DNA of 64,000 nucleotides from Terriglobia bacterium (lineage in GTDB: Bacteria; Acidobacteriota; Terriglobia; Bryobacterales; Bryobacteraceae). The stretch spans positions 62,001 to 126,000 of the forward strand of contig JAIQFI010000011.1 of assembly GCA_020073345.1 (NCBI GenBank), given 5' to 3'. Made by a program: the position numbers and the translations under genes. Below are positions 16,542 through 27,631 of the stretch, one piece after another; within the stretch, counting starts at the first letter, position 1; every line of letters begins with the position of its first letter. Under the pieces are notes generated by a model, which searched no databases, had not been told where the DNA came from, and saw only the letters and a program-made list of their open reading frames with translations.

Positions 16542-17288
16542 ATGAAAGTCTGGACATTCGCGCTGTCGGCCGGGGTGCTGCTAGCCCAGCACAGCTTTAC
16601 TCGCGCCGATATCGAGGACGGCAGCCGGTTATACAGCAACACTTGCGCCGCCTGCCATGGGGCGAATGGGGATCGCGTGTCCGGCGTCGACCTGATGCAT
16701 GGAAGATTCCGCCGCGCCGCCACCGATGACGGCGTGGCCGCCATCATTCAGAAGGGCATCCCCGGCACCGCCATGCCGCCGCATGCTCTGACCGACTTTC
16801 AGGCGGGCTCCATTGTGGCCTACCTACGTTCCGTAGCTGCCGAGGCGGGAAGCGTGTCCGGTACTGGTGATGTGGCTCGCGGGAAAGCGATCTTCGAAGG
16901 TAAGGGCGCTTGCCAGACCTGCCATAGCGTTCGGAACAGCGGTTCTTTGGTGGGCCCGGATCTGACTGATATCGGGGCCATTCGCCGGGCGCCGCAACTG
17001 GAACGCTCGCTTCTCGATCCCGACGGAGAGATCCTGGCGCAGAACCGGACCTACCGCGTGGTCACGCGCGAGGGCACGGTAATTACCGGAAGGCTTCTCA
17101 ACCATGATGTATTCACCATTCAGCTCATGGATGCGCAGGGTCCGCGGTCTTTCCAGAAGGCGAATCTGAAGGAGTCCGGTTTCGTCGAAAAGTCTCCCAT
17201 GCCTTCTTACCAAGGCAAGCTGAGCGCGCAGGAGCTAGCGGACCTGGTGAGTTATCTGGTCTCGCTGAAAGGAATCCAAACACAATGA
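16542..17288 (+). CDS. Secreted two-domain cytochrome c, between quinoproteins 2 and 3
   Basis: 248 residues, signal peptide up to about GVLLAQ, with heme sites CAACH and CQTCH. The domain order and C-terminal TIGR02603-like segment (GRLLNHDVFTIQL, SPMPSYQGKLS, ELADLVSYLVSLKG) match the cytochrome before quinoprotein 1, so the cytochrome-quinoprotein unit looks duplicated. It begins 2 bp after quinoprotein 2 and its stop overlaps the quinoprotein 3 start (ATGA at 17285-17288), so all three are one operon. Likely periplasmic electron acceptor for both flanking enzymes. Confidence 0.88.
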   Translation: MKVWTFALSAGVLLAQHSFTRADIEDGSRLYSNTCAACHGANGDRVSGVDLMHGRFRRAATDDGVAAIIQKGIPGTAMPPHALTDFQAGSIVAYLRSVAAEAGSVSGTGDVARGKAIFEGKGACQTCHSVRNSGSLVGPDLTDIGAIRRAPQLERSLLDPDGEILAQNRTYRVVTREGTVITGRLLNHDVFTIQLMDAQGPRSFQKANLKESGFVEKSPMPSYQGKLSAQELADLVSYLVSLKGIQTQ

Positions 17289-18904
17289 TCCGGCGTACGC
17301 TGTTGCTGGTATTGATCGCGGGCTCGATGTTCGCGCAGGTTTCCTTCGAGCGGATTCTGAACGCCGCTAAGGAGCCGCAGAACTGGCTTACGTACTCGGG
17401 AGGCGTTCAGAGCCAGCGCCACACGGGATTGACACAGATCACTCCGGACAACGTCAAGAACCTCGAGCAGCAGTGGGTATTTCAAGCGCGCTCGCTGGAG
17501 AAGTTCGAAGCCACGCCGCTGGTTGTGGATGGCGTGATGTATACCGTGCAGGCGCCCAATGACATCGTGGCGCTGGATGCGGTCAGCGGCCGCGTGTACT
17601 GGGTTTACGCCTACATTCCCTCTCCAGCGGCCCGGCCGTGCTGCGGCATGATCAACCGCGGATTGGCGATTCTGGGGGACACGCTGTTCATGGGGACCGT
17701 CGACGCGCATCTCATTGCGGTTAACGCCAAGAGCGGGCGGCCGATCTGGGATGCGAAGGTCGCTAACGCGGAATCCGGCTATGCGCTGACCCACGCGCCG
17801 CTGGTGGTGAAGGATAAGGTGATCGTCGGCACGGCAGGCGGCGAATATGGGATCCGCGGATTCATCGCTGCCTATGATGTGAAGACCGGCAAGGAAGCCT
17901 GGCGCTTCTACACGATCCCAGGGCCGGGCGAGCCGGGAAACCAGACCTGGGCAGGCGACTCCTGGAAAACCGGCGGCGGTTCGGTATGGGTCACCGGCTC
18001 CTATGATCCCGAGCTGAACCTGACTTACTGGGGCATCGGCAACCCGGGTCCCGATTGGAACGGAGATTCCCGCCCCGGCGACAATCTCTACAGCGATTCA
18101 GTGGTGGCGCTCGACCCCGACACCGGCAAGCTGAAGTGGTACTACCAATTCTCGCCGCACGACGAATTCGATTACGACTCCGTGCAGGTGCCGGTCTTAG
18201 CGGAGATGCAATGGAAGGGATCGCAGCGCAAAGTGATGATGTGGGCCAACCGGAACGGGATGTTCTACGTGATCGACCGAACCTCCGGCGAATTCCTGCA
18301 AGGTAAGCCGTTCGCCAAGGTGAACTGGCTCACCGGCTTCGACGAAAAGGGCCGGCCCATGCGAGCTCCCGGCAAGACGCCCAGCACCGAAGGGACGCTC
18401 ATCTATCCCGGCAACCAGGGCGCGACGAACTGGTATTCGCCTTCCTACAGCCCGCGCACCGGGCTGTTCTATATTCCGACCTGGGAGAACACGTCTTCGA
18501 TTTACTTCAAGTCGCCGGTCGAGTACGTGGAGGGCCGGCAATATACCGGAACATTCCCGCGGATGACTGTTTCCTTCCGCGGAAACATTCAGAACCAGAT
18601 CACCGAGGACGAAGGCTATGGCGCGGTCCACGCCATGGATCCGAAAACGGGAGAACGGAAGTGGGAGTTCAAGATGGCGGATGTCACCGAGAGCGGCATC
18701 CTGACTACAGCCACCGATGTGCTGTTCGTCGGCGGCCGCGAAGGGAATTTCTTCGCGCTGAATGCGCGCAATGGCTCCATGTTGTGGAAGGCCGCGCTGG
18801 GAGGCATTATCGCCAACGGCACCATCAGCTACTCGGTGAACGGGCGGCAGTACATCGCGGTGGCGGCGGGGAATTCGCTGTTCACCTTTGCGCTGCGGCA
18901 GTAG
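17285..18904 (+). CDS. PQQ-type quinoprotein dehydrogenase 3
   Basis: 539 residues, the same length as quinoprotein 1 and plainly its closest relative in the window. It has Cys119-Cys120, Glu187 (GGEYGIRG), Trp235, Asn253 (GIGNPGPDWNGD), catalytic Asp296 and Asp298 in HDEFDYD, and the WANRNG arginine. A signal peptide ends near GSMFAQ. Its start overlaps the cytochrome stop, which implies coupled synthesis with that cytochrome. As with its paralogues, the pocket looks competent for PQQ and a lanthanide or calcium, while the substrate is unknown. Confidence 0.86.
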   Translation: MIRRTLLLVLIAGSMFAQVSFERILNAAKEPQNWLTYSGGVQSQRHTGLTQITPDNVKNLEQQWVFQARSLEKFEATPLVVDGVMYTVQAPNDIVALDAVSGRVYWVYAYIPSPAARPCCGMINRGLAILGDTLFMGTVDAHLIAVNAKSGRPIWDAKVANAESGYALTHAPLVVKDKVIVGTAGGEYGIRGFIAAYDVKTGKEAWRFYTIPGPGEPGNQTWAGDSWKTGGGSVWVTGSYDPELNLTYWGIGNPGPDWNGDSRPGDNLYSDSVVALDPDTGKLKWYYQFSPHDEFDYDSVQVPVLAEMQWKGSQRKVMMWANRNGMFYVIDRTSGEFLQGKPFAKVNWLTGFDEKGRPMRAPGKTPSTEGTLIYPGNQGATNWYSPSYSPRTGLFYIPTWENTSSIYFKSPVEYVEGRQYTGTFPRMTVSFRGNIQNQITEDEGYGAVHAMDPKTGERKWEFKMADVTESGILTTATDVLFVGGREGNFFALNARNGSMLWKAALGGIIANGTISYSVNGRQYIAVAAGNSLFTFALRQ

Positions 18905-18957
18905 ATTTGAGAATTCCCCGCCCCGTTTCGTACTATGAAGACAGTGCTGGAAACGTT

Positions 18958-19194
18958 GTGCTCAACGACACGCAAATTCTGACGATCGCCCTGGCTTCGG
19001 TTCCAGCCACGGTCGCCGTATTGGTCGGAATCCTGGTGAACAATGCTCGTCTGAGCGACCTCCGTGGCCATCTCGATGCCCGATTCAATGCCATCGACGT
19101 CCGCTTCGAAGAGATGAAGGACCTCTGGCGTTCGGAACTCCACCGTGTGGAGGAAGTACTCGACGCGCGCCTCAAGCACCTCGAAGAACGCTAA
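18958..19194 (+). CDS. Small membrane-anchored coiled-coil protein
   Basis: 78 residues from a GTG start at 18958. A single N-terminal membrane helix (LTIALASVPATVAVLVGILV) is followed by a charged helical tail (DLRGHLDARF, then LHRVEEVLDARLKHLEER) of coiled-coil type. Short proteins of this plan recur in Acidobacteria with no assigned function. The in-frame upstream sequence overlaps quinoprotein 3 and is out of register with it, so the GTG is the best start. The 3' end overlaps the convergent ThiO-like gene by 4 bp. Confidence 0.68.
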   Translation: MLNDTQILTIALASVPATVAVLVGILVNNARLSDLRGHLDARFNAIDVRFEEMKDLWRSELHRVEEVLDARLKHLEER

Positions 19195-20048
19195 GAGCTC
19201 TCGATTTCATCCGCTATCCGCTGCGCGGTCACCGGAGTCAGCAGGATTCCATTCCGATAGTGCCCATAGGCCAGCCAGACATTGGTTCCCTCAACGCGTC
19301 CGATGCGCGGACCATCGCCTTCAACCAAACGCGGCCGGAATCCGATCCAGCGCTTCACCGGCGTCGCGTGTTCCAGAGGTGCGAATAATCGCGAGGCGCG
19401 TCGGTGGATATCCTCGCAGATCGCGGCATCCACCGTGCGGTCAAATCCGACATCTTGTTCGTTCGATCCCGCGATCAAGAATCCGCTGGACCGCTGGAGC
19501 ACATAAGTTTCGCCGTGGCGACGCACTGGGCCCAGCGCGCCGGGACCCATTTGGAAACCAATCAAATGGCCCTTGATCGGCGTCACGGCGGGAAGCGTCA
19601 TGCTGTTCACGCGCACTTGCCCCGACCATGCGCCCGCCGCGATCACTACGCCAGCGTAGTCTCGCGGCTCCACACTCGTTACATGTTCCCGCATGATCCG
19701 CACTTTGCGCGATTCGCATGCGCAGTGCAGAGCTCGCAGCAGTGCTGCCGGATCCACGATGCCGTCATCCGGGTAGAACATTCGAAAGTCGGTGTCGATG
19801 CCTGTCTCAGCCTGGAGCTCCTCGACGAACGACGGATACAGCAGCAAGCTCTCGAAGCCCAGATCGCGCCACACGGACGGCTTGTCGAATTCGGCTCCCG
19901 GCGAGAGCATGCCGGCGCCGGCGGAGCTCGCTTCGCCGCCCAGATTGCCGGCATCGGCGATGGTGACTTGTGCGCCCTTCCGCGCGAGACGCCAGGCGAT
20001 GGAACTGCCGATTAGTCCCCCGCCCACAACTAAAATCTCGCCCGGCAT
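19191..20048 (-). CDS. thiO: FAD-dependent amine/glycine oxidase, ThiO-like, shortened
   Basis: 285 residues of the DAO fold. The FAD motif ILVVGGGLIGSSIAWRLARK opens the protein, GEASSAGAGMLSPG follows as in glycine oxidase ThiO, and the C-terminus has WIGFRPRLVEGDGPRIG and YGHYRNGILLTP, both ThiO-like. Usual ThiO proteins have about 350-370 residues; here about 55-60 seem missing between ETGIDTDF and YPDDGIVDP, part of the substrate domain. It is the last gene of the minus-strand operon, 2 bp after pobA. No other thiamine gene is near, so oxidation of another amine is possible. ThiO makes iminoglyoxylate from glycine. Confidence 0.75.
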   Translation of the reverse strand: MPGEILVVGGGLIGSSIAWRLARKGAQVTIADAGNLGGEASSAGAGMLSPGAEFDKPSVWRDLGFESLLLYPSFVEELQAETGIDTDFRMFYPDDGIVDPAALLRALHCACESRKVRIMREHVTSVEPRDYAGVVIAAGAWSGQVRVNSMTLPAVTPIKGHLIGFQMGPGALGPVRRHGETYVLQRSSGFLIAGSNEQDVGFDRTVDAAICEDIHRRASRLFAPLEHATPVKRWIGFRPRLVEGDGPRIGRVEGTNVWLAYGHYRNGILLTPVTAQRIADEIESS

Positions 20049-20050
20049 TC

Positions 20051-22195
<2,145 letters not shown>

Positions 22196-22199
<4 letters not shown>

Positions 22200-24304
22200 G
22201 CCAGCACCCCCAGGATCTTGTCGCGAGTTATGGGAAGACTCTTGACTCGCCGCCCGATCGCGTTATAAATCGCGTTGGCTACCGCGGCCACCGTCGGAAT
22301 GATGGTCGGCTCGCCCAGCGTCTTGGCGCCGAAGGGGCCGTAGGGCTCGTCGGTCTCTACCCAGACGACGTCGACGAGCGGCGCATCCAAGTGCGTCATG
22401 ATGCGCGCGCCGTAATATCCGGCATTGAGCGGCAGGCCTGAGCGTTTGTCGTACAGCAGCTCTTCGTGCAGTGCCATGCCGATCCCCTGGATCGCGCCGC
22501 CTTGCACCTGGCTTTGCGCGGTCAACGGATTCACGACGCGACCGCTGTCGTGCGCCGAGACGAATCTGGTCACGATCGCGTGACCGGTTTCGACATTCAC
22601 CTCGACTTCGGCAAAATGTACTGCGAAGGAGTTGCGGCTCTGGCCTTGTAGCTGCGCAGGATTGGTCGTCGCCATGGCCGTCAGGACTTCGTTTCCCTTC
22701 GGCACGCCCTTCTCGGCGATCTGCTTCTTCAGGTCGCGCACCGCTTCGATCACGGCCATTCCGGTTTGCACCGTCGTCCGGCTGCCGGATTCGCCCACCG
22801 AGTAGGGGCAAGTATCGGTATCGCCCCAGACGACTGTCACCTTTTCGAGCGGTACACCCAGTTCCTCGGCCGCGATCAGGCCCATGGTGGTCTTGGCAGC
22901 GGTCCCGACGTCGGTCACGCCGACGTGCAGATGATACTGGCCCTGGCCATCCAGGCGAACTACCGCGCTGCTGCGCCCCAGGCCCGAGCCGAACATACCC
23001 ATCGCCATGCCCGCGCCGCGCTTCACCGGACCATCGCCGGATCCCGCTACGGGCTTCCAGCGTTGCTTCCAGCCGAACTTCTCCGCACCCTTGCGGATGC
23101 AGTCTTCGAGGCCAATGCTGGTGTAGGGAGTCTGGTCGCGGAACTTCCGCGTCATGTTCTTAAGGCGGAATTCCATGGGATCCATCTTGAGCGCGTAGGC
23201 GACGTCGTCCATCAGCGACTCAATCCCGAACACGCCTTGCGGATATGCCGGCGCGCGATAATTCGCGGCCACGGCCGTGTTGGTATATACCGGCGAAACC
23301 GACGTCTCCAGGTTCGGCACCTGATAAATCTCGGTGCCTGAAAGATCGCAGGAACTCTTGCGATACGCGCCCGCGCCGGTGAGCGCCGTAAGCTGGATCG
23401 CGGTCAGCGTTCCGTCATTCTTCACGCCGACTTTGTATGACTGGCGGCTCGACCAGCGCCCGTGCACCGCTACGAAGTCTTCCTTGCGCGTGAACTCGAG
23501 CTTCACCGGCGCGCCCGCCTGCTCCGAGAGCATCGCGGCGATTAAATCGGAATCCTGGCATTGGTTCTTGTTGCCGAACCCGCCGCCCATGTACTCGCTG
23601 ATGACCCGTACGTTGTCGACGTTCATCTTCAGGTCCCGCGCGATATCCGTGCGGCAATTCGCAATGCCCTGGGTCGCGGCGTGGACGGTGAGCTTGTCGC
23701 CGGCCCACTCCGCGATGGACACGCGAATTTCGAGCTGCGCGTTGTTGTGGTGCGCCGACGTGAAATTGTCTTCGAATAGGCGGTCAGCGGCTTTCAGACC
23801 GTCGGCGACACTGCCGCGCCGGTAGGTCTGCGGCTGAGGTTGGCGCTGGTTGTTGAGCGATAGATTGCCGGTCTCATGGATCTTCACTGCGCCGGGCTTG
23901 AGAGCCTCTTCAAGGTCGGTCAGAAACGGCAGCACTTCGTAGTCGACTTCGATCAGATGCATCGCGTCTTCGGCGACATGACGATCGACCGCCGCAATCG
24001 CCGCAACAGGATCGCCCGCGAAGCGCACGGGATTGTTGAACAGGCGGCGCTGGTTGAGCTGATCGCCGCTGCCCCAGGTAATGTCGCAATTCTCGTGCGT
24101 CAGGATCGCTTTCACGCCCGGCAGCACCATGGCTTTGGCGAGATCAATCTTACGAATGCGGGCGTGCGGGTGCGGGCTGCGCAGAACCCGCGCGTACAGC
24201 ATCCCCGGCAGATGAATATCGCTGGTGTACTTGGCCGCGCCGGTTACGCGCTGAAGCGCGTCGATTCGATGTGTCGCGTGGCCGACCGTCTTGAGGGGCG
24301 TCAT
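22196..24304 (-). CDS. Molybdo-hydroxylase molybdopterin subunit (PaoC/XDH-like)
   Basis: 702 residues with the two aldehyde-oxidase/xanthine-dehydrogenase domains: ab hammerhead (about 15-125, AAKYTSDIHLPGMLYARVLR) and the molybdopterin domain (about 140-680). Visible cofactor segments include GGGFGNKNQCQDSD, AYPQGVFGIESLMDDVAY and, near the end, LGEPTIIP, whose glutamate is the catalytic base in the family. It oxidises aldehydes or hydroxylates heteroaromatics with water. It has no signal peptide; the Tat signal is on the Fe-S subunit, so the folded complex would be exported by hitch-hiking, as known for PaoABC. Overlaps both neighbours by 4 bp. Confidence 0.9.
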
Positions 24305-24915
24305 GCTGCGTTCCCTCCCCCGGTCGACGGCGCGGTCCCACTGGCAGCCATCACCGCCTCCACGTAGTGGTTGTAATTCGAGCAGCGGCAGAGATTGCCG
24401 GTCATGGCCGTGCGAACTTCATCGTGTGTCGGACGCGCGTTCTTCACCAGTAAGGCCTTGGCGATCATCAACTGCCCCGAGGTGCAGTAGCCGCACTGAG
24501 GGGCGTCATGCTGGATGAAGGCTTCCTGCAGCGGATCGAGCTTGCCGTTCTTGGCGAGCCCCTCCACGGTCTGGATCGAGCGCCCATTCATCCACACGGC
24601 GAGCTGGCTGCAGGAGTACAGCGGGGTACCGTCGACCAGCACGGTGCAAGCGCCGCACTCGCCGCGATCGCAGCCGATCTTGGTCCCCGTCAGGTTCAGG
24701 TGGTCGCGCAGCAGTTCGACCAGTGTCCAGCGGTCTTCCACTTCCATGCGGCGTTCCACGCCGTTTACGATGACTTTAATTGTGGTTCGGGGAACGCCCG
24801 GCTGGGCAGCTGTAACAGGTGCTTTTTGTTGCGCTTCTGCAGCGGGAATCGCTGCGACGGCGACAATTCCGGCGCTGGTGCCTTCGACGAATCGCCGCCG
24901 TGAGATCTTCTTCAT
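24301..24915 (-). CDS. Molybdo-hydroxylase 2Fe-2S subunit with Tat signal (PaoA-like)
   Basis: 204 residues. The N-terminus has a twin-arginine signal, MKKISRRRFVEGTSAG, then AIPAAEAQQ as cleavage region. The first [2Fe-2S] site is GCDRGECGACTVLVDG with a fourth Cys in LYSCSQLAV, and the second is CGYCTSGQ with CRCSNY. Order and spacing match E. coli PaoA (YagT). A strong ribosome site (GAGGAGG) precedes the ATG. It is the first gene of the five-gene operon and directs the complex to the periplasm. Confidence 0.9.
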   Translation of the reverse strand: MKKISRRRFVEGTSAGIVAVAAIPAAEAQQKAPVTAAQPGVPRTTIKVIVNGVERRMEVEDRWTLVELLRDHLNLTGTKIGCDRGECGACTVLVDGTPLYSCSQLAVWMNGRSIQTVEGLAKNGKLDPLQEAFIQHDAPQCGYCTSGQLMIAKALLVKNARPTHDEVRTAMTGNLCRCSNYNHYVEAVMAASGTAPSTGGGNAA

Positions 24916-24971
24916 AAGGGCCTCCTCGGAAAACCGGGGCTTCCGGGGACAATGTTATCAAACGTGGGGCC

Positions 24972-25472
24972 TCAAACGCGGGCCCGCGCGAGGATCTCCT
25001 CGATGACAGCAGTCTTGGCATCGGCGTAGTCTTGGACCTGGCCCCATTCGTGCTGCGCCAAGTCCATCTTCGTCCGTGCATACAGATCGTGATCGGCCGC
25101 ATTGCTACGCAGCCAATTCCGGAATCGCAACATGCGGTCGATTTCAGGGCAGCCACGTGAGAAGACGTGGAGGTTGATATCTGTACGCGGCCCCTTGAAC
25201 ATCCGGTGCTCGTACCAATGGGGTTCTCGGATACGGAGCAGGTATCCCGCGGCTTCCAGATCCGGCACGTAGACGGATTCGTCCGCTGAGTTGGCCACAA
25301 CCAGAATCACGTCAATGGTCGGCTTAGCGGCCAGACCTGGAACTGCGGTCGACCCGGCGTGCTCAATTTGCAGTACACGCCGATCCAGCGCGGCCGAGAT
25401 CCTGTTAGCCTCCCGTCGATACAGCTCCGGCCACTCGGGATTGTAGTTCTCCAGCAGAATGCGGACGGACAA
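24972..25472 (-). CDS. GrpB family protein (UPF0157)
   Basis: 166 residues of the GrpB group of nucleotidyltransferase-fold proteins. Family marks are YNPEWPELYRREANRI, IEHAGSTAVPGLAAKPTIDV (with the G-S and later D residues of the fold) and YADAKTAVIEEIL at the end. Function is unproven. It begins 10 bp after the recA stop on the same strand, so it is likely cotranscribed with lolA and recA, and lies 56 bp before the molybdo-hydroxylase operon. Confidence 0.88.
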   Translation of the reverse strand: MSVRILLENYNPEWPELYRREANRISAALDRRVLQIEHAGSTAVPGLAAKPTIDVILVVANSADESVYVPDLEAAGYLLRIREPHWYEHRMFKGPRTDINLHVFSRGCPEIDRMLRFRNWLRSNAADHDLYARTKMDLAQHEWGQVQDYADAKTAVIEEILARARV

Positions 25473-25482
25473 TACTACCAGT

Positions 25483-26538
25483 CTAGGCCGTCTGTGAGGC
25501 TGCTCGCGCCGGCTCTGCGGCGACCGGCTTCGCGGCTGTTTCGGGTTTCGGAAGCCCGATCTTCTCCCGCAGCCCGGCGTCGATGCGCTGGCGAATTTCG
25601 GAGTGTTCCTTCAAGAACAACCGGGCGTTGTCGCGGCCCTGGCCGAGGCGTTCTCCGCCAAAACTGAACCAGGCGCCCGATTTTTCGACCACACCCTGCT
25701 CCGCCCCCAGGTCGATCAGGTCGCCCTCGCGCGAAATGCCCTCGCCGTAGAGAATATCGACTTCGGCCTCGCGGAATGGCGCTGCGATCTTGTTCTTCAC
25801 CACTTTGATTTTGGTGCGATTCCCGACCACCGTCTCACCGTCCTTGATCGCCGACATGCGCCGCACTTCCACCCGCACTGACGAGAAGAATTTTAGCGCG
25901 CGGCCGCCCGTGGTGGTTTCCGGATTGCCGAACATCACCCCGATCTTCTCGCGGATCTGATTGATGAAGATCATGCACGCATTGGCCTTGGCCACGGCCC
26001 CCGTAATTTTGCGCAGCGCCTGCGACATCAGCCGCGCGTGCAATCCCATGAAGCTATCGCCCATCTCGCCTTCGAGCTCGGCCTTGGGGACCAGCGCCGC
26101 CACCGAATCCACCACCACCACGTCGATCACGCCGGAGGAAACCAGCGCGCTGGTAATTTCCAATGCCTGCTCGCCGTAGTCGGGCTGGGATACGATCAGG
26201 CTGTCGATGTCGACGCCGAGCTTGCGGGCATAGGTGGGATCGAGCGCATGCTCAGCGTCCACGAAGGCTGCCGCGCCCCCCACCGCCTGAGCCTGCGCAA
26301 TGACATGGAGCGCCAGTGTGGTCTTACCCGACGATTCCGGCCCGAACACTTCCACCACTCGCCCCCTGGGGAATCCACCCACCCCCAACGCCGCGTCCAC
26401 CGAGACAGATCCGGTCGGAATCACGGAAACGGGCAGCGCATTGCGGGAACCCAACTGCAGCACCGAACCCTTGCCAAATTGTTTTTCCAGTTGGACGATG
26501 GTCTGCATGATGAGGCGATTGCGTTCGGCAGGCTGCAT
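25483..26538 (-). CDS. recA: Recombinase RecA
   Basis: 351 residues. It has Walker [35 protein letters not shown], the L2/GNPETTTGG segment and the FFSSVR region typical of RecA, which forms filaments on single-stranded DNA, drives strand exchange and triggers LexA self-cleavage. The ATG at 26536-26538 is chosen because a GAGGA site lies 6 nt before it; an open extension to 26610 has no similarity. The C-terminal tail is Ala/Pro/Lys-rich rather than acidic. I did not find a LexA box. lolA lies 71 bp upstream on the same strand. Confidence 0.97.
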   Translation of the reverse strand: MQPAERNRLIMQTIVQLEKQFGKGSVLQLGSRNALPVSVIPTGSVSVDAALGVGGFPRGRVVEVFGPESSGKTTLALHVIAQAQAVGGAAAFVDAEHALDPTYARKLGVDIDSLIVSQPDYGEQALEITSALVSSGVIDVVVVDSVAALVPKAELEGEMGDSFMGLHARLMSQALRKITGAVAKANACMIFINQIREKIGVMFGNPETTTGGRALKFFSSVRVEVRRMSAIKDGETVVGNRTKIKVVKNKIAAPFREAEVDILYGEGISREGDLIDLGAEQGVVEKSGAWFSFGGERLGQGRDNARLFLKEHSEIRQRIDAGLREKIGLPKPETAAKPVAAEPARAASQTA

Positions 26539-26609
26539 GATGATCCTCGCCAATACTGGTGTGCGGGACAGTCGGAAATTCTCAGCCTTGTTGTAGAGGG
26601 GCCGACGCA

Positions 26610-27248
26610 CTACTGCGTAAGATCGTCCAGCTCGACGCCCTTCGGTGGCGTGAACTGGAACAGCGCGTCGCTCAGCAGCGGATTCTTCTTTTCGCCCTCG
26701 AACGTGAACACCATCAGGTCGCTGGTCTGCAGCTTTACCTCGAGCCGGCGGATGGTCGAGTCCGGAGCGATCAGAAACGTTACTTCGGTATACGGGAATT
26801 TGTCCGACTTGGGCAGAGCCGTGATCAGTGCGCCGTCATTCTGGGGCTTCGAACGGTATTCGCCGAAGTCCCTCTTGAAATCAACCTCCCCCAGCAGGAA
26901 TGCCAGGGGCGCTTTCATGTCGTCGCTTTCCTTCATGCCCATCTTCTCGGCACGATGCTCCTCCGGATAGTAGGAATAGATGAACTTACCGTCGGAGATG
27001 AACAGCATTCCGGAAGCGTACTCCCAGCGCATTTTGCCCTTCTTGCGCAGATACAAAGTGCCTGAGTCGCTGCGGGTGCGTCCGCGTTGTGTGATCCTTT
27101 CCGTGTATTTGACCTGCAACGTCTGGATCTGGTTATAGCGATCCTCTACACCCTTCAGGGTGCGCGGCACGTCGACGGGTTCGGTTCCAAGCGCCAGCGC
27201 TGCCAGAAAGCAGAAGATCCCCCCGGCGTATATCCACTTGACCATCAT
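26610..27248 (-). CDS. lolA: Outer-membrane lipoprotein carrier protein LolA-like
   Basis: About 213 residues starting at [10 protein letters not shown] (ATG 27248 or 27245; a longer frame to 27386 overlaps the divergent gene). A signal peptide ends near LALGTE, then comes the LolA-type half-barrel: [48 protein letters not shown] and a C-terminal beta region. LolA ferries lipoproteins through the periplasm. Sequence similarity within this family is low, so a LolA-fold protein with another role is possible. It probably leads a lolA-recA-grpB transcript. Confidence 0.78.
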   Translation of the reverse strand: MMVKWIYAGGIFCFLAALALGTEPVDVPRTLKGVEDRYNQIQTLQVKYTERITQRGRTRSDSGTLYLRKKGKMRWEYASGMLFISDGKFIYSYYPEEHRAEKMGMKESDDMKAPLAFLLGEVDFKRDFGEYRSKPQNDGALITALPKSDKFPYTEVTFLIAPDSTIRRLEVKLQTSDLMVFTFEGEKKNPLLSDALFQFTPPKGVELDDLTQ

Positions 27249-27331
27249 TATTTTAGATGCGCTCCACGACGACAACGTTACCCTAAAGCCCCCCATGAAA
27301 AGAACCGATCTATGGACCTGGGGGACCATGT

Positions 27332-27631
27332 ATGGATTTCGCGGGCGCCGCACTGTCAAGCGTGGCCAGCATACTTTTTTTGGCACTGGTGATCGCAGGC
27401 GTGGCCAAAACTTTCCAAATCGCGAGCTCTCTGTCCGAGATCAAGGAACTGCTCGCCGACATTAAGCGGAACACCAATAACCAATCGCTCGCCGCGCCGT
27501 CGCCTTACACACCCATCCACTCCGTGGAAACGGCCGAGAACCTGCTCCGGGCAGTGGCGGAGATGGAGCATCCGGTGCCTCCAGCCCCAAACGAGCTTAG
27601 TCAAAGAACCGAATTCGGGCACGAACGCTAA
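27332..27631 (+). CDS. Small single-span membrane protein
   Basis: 99 residues. One N-terminal membrane helix (LSSVASILFLALVIAGVA) is followed by a helical segment SSLSEIKELLADIKRNTNN and a C-terminal stretch rich in proline. I recognise the general plan from other Acidobacteria but know no function. It is divergent from lolA and converges on the propeller-protein gene with a 4-bp overlap. Confidence 0.65.
   Translation: MDFAGAALSSVASILFLALVIAGVAKTFQIASSLSEIKELLADIKRNTNNQSLAAPSPYTPIHSVETAENLLRAVAEMEHPVPPAPNELSQRTEFGHER

Noticed and set aside
24916-24971. Possible promoter before the molybdo-hydroxylase operon (TTGAGG and a TTGATAAC stretch)
   Set aside because: Hexamers do not stand at workable spacing; only the GAGGAGG ribosome site is convincing.
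25483-27400. LexA/SOS box near recA
   Set aside because: I looked upstream of recA and lolA and saw no convincing dyad of GAAC-N4-GTTC or CTG-N10-CAG type.
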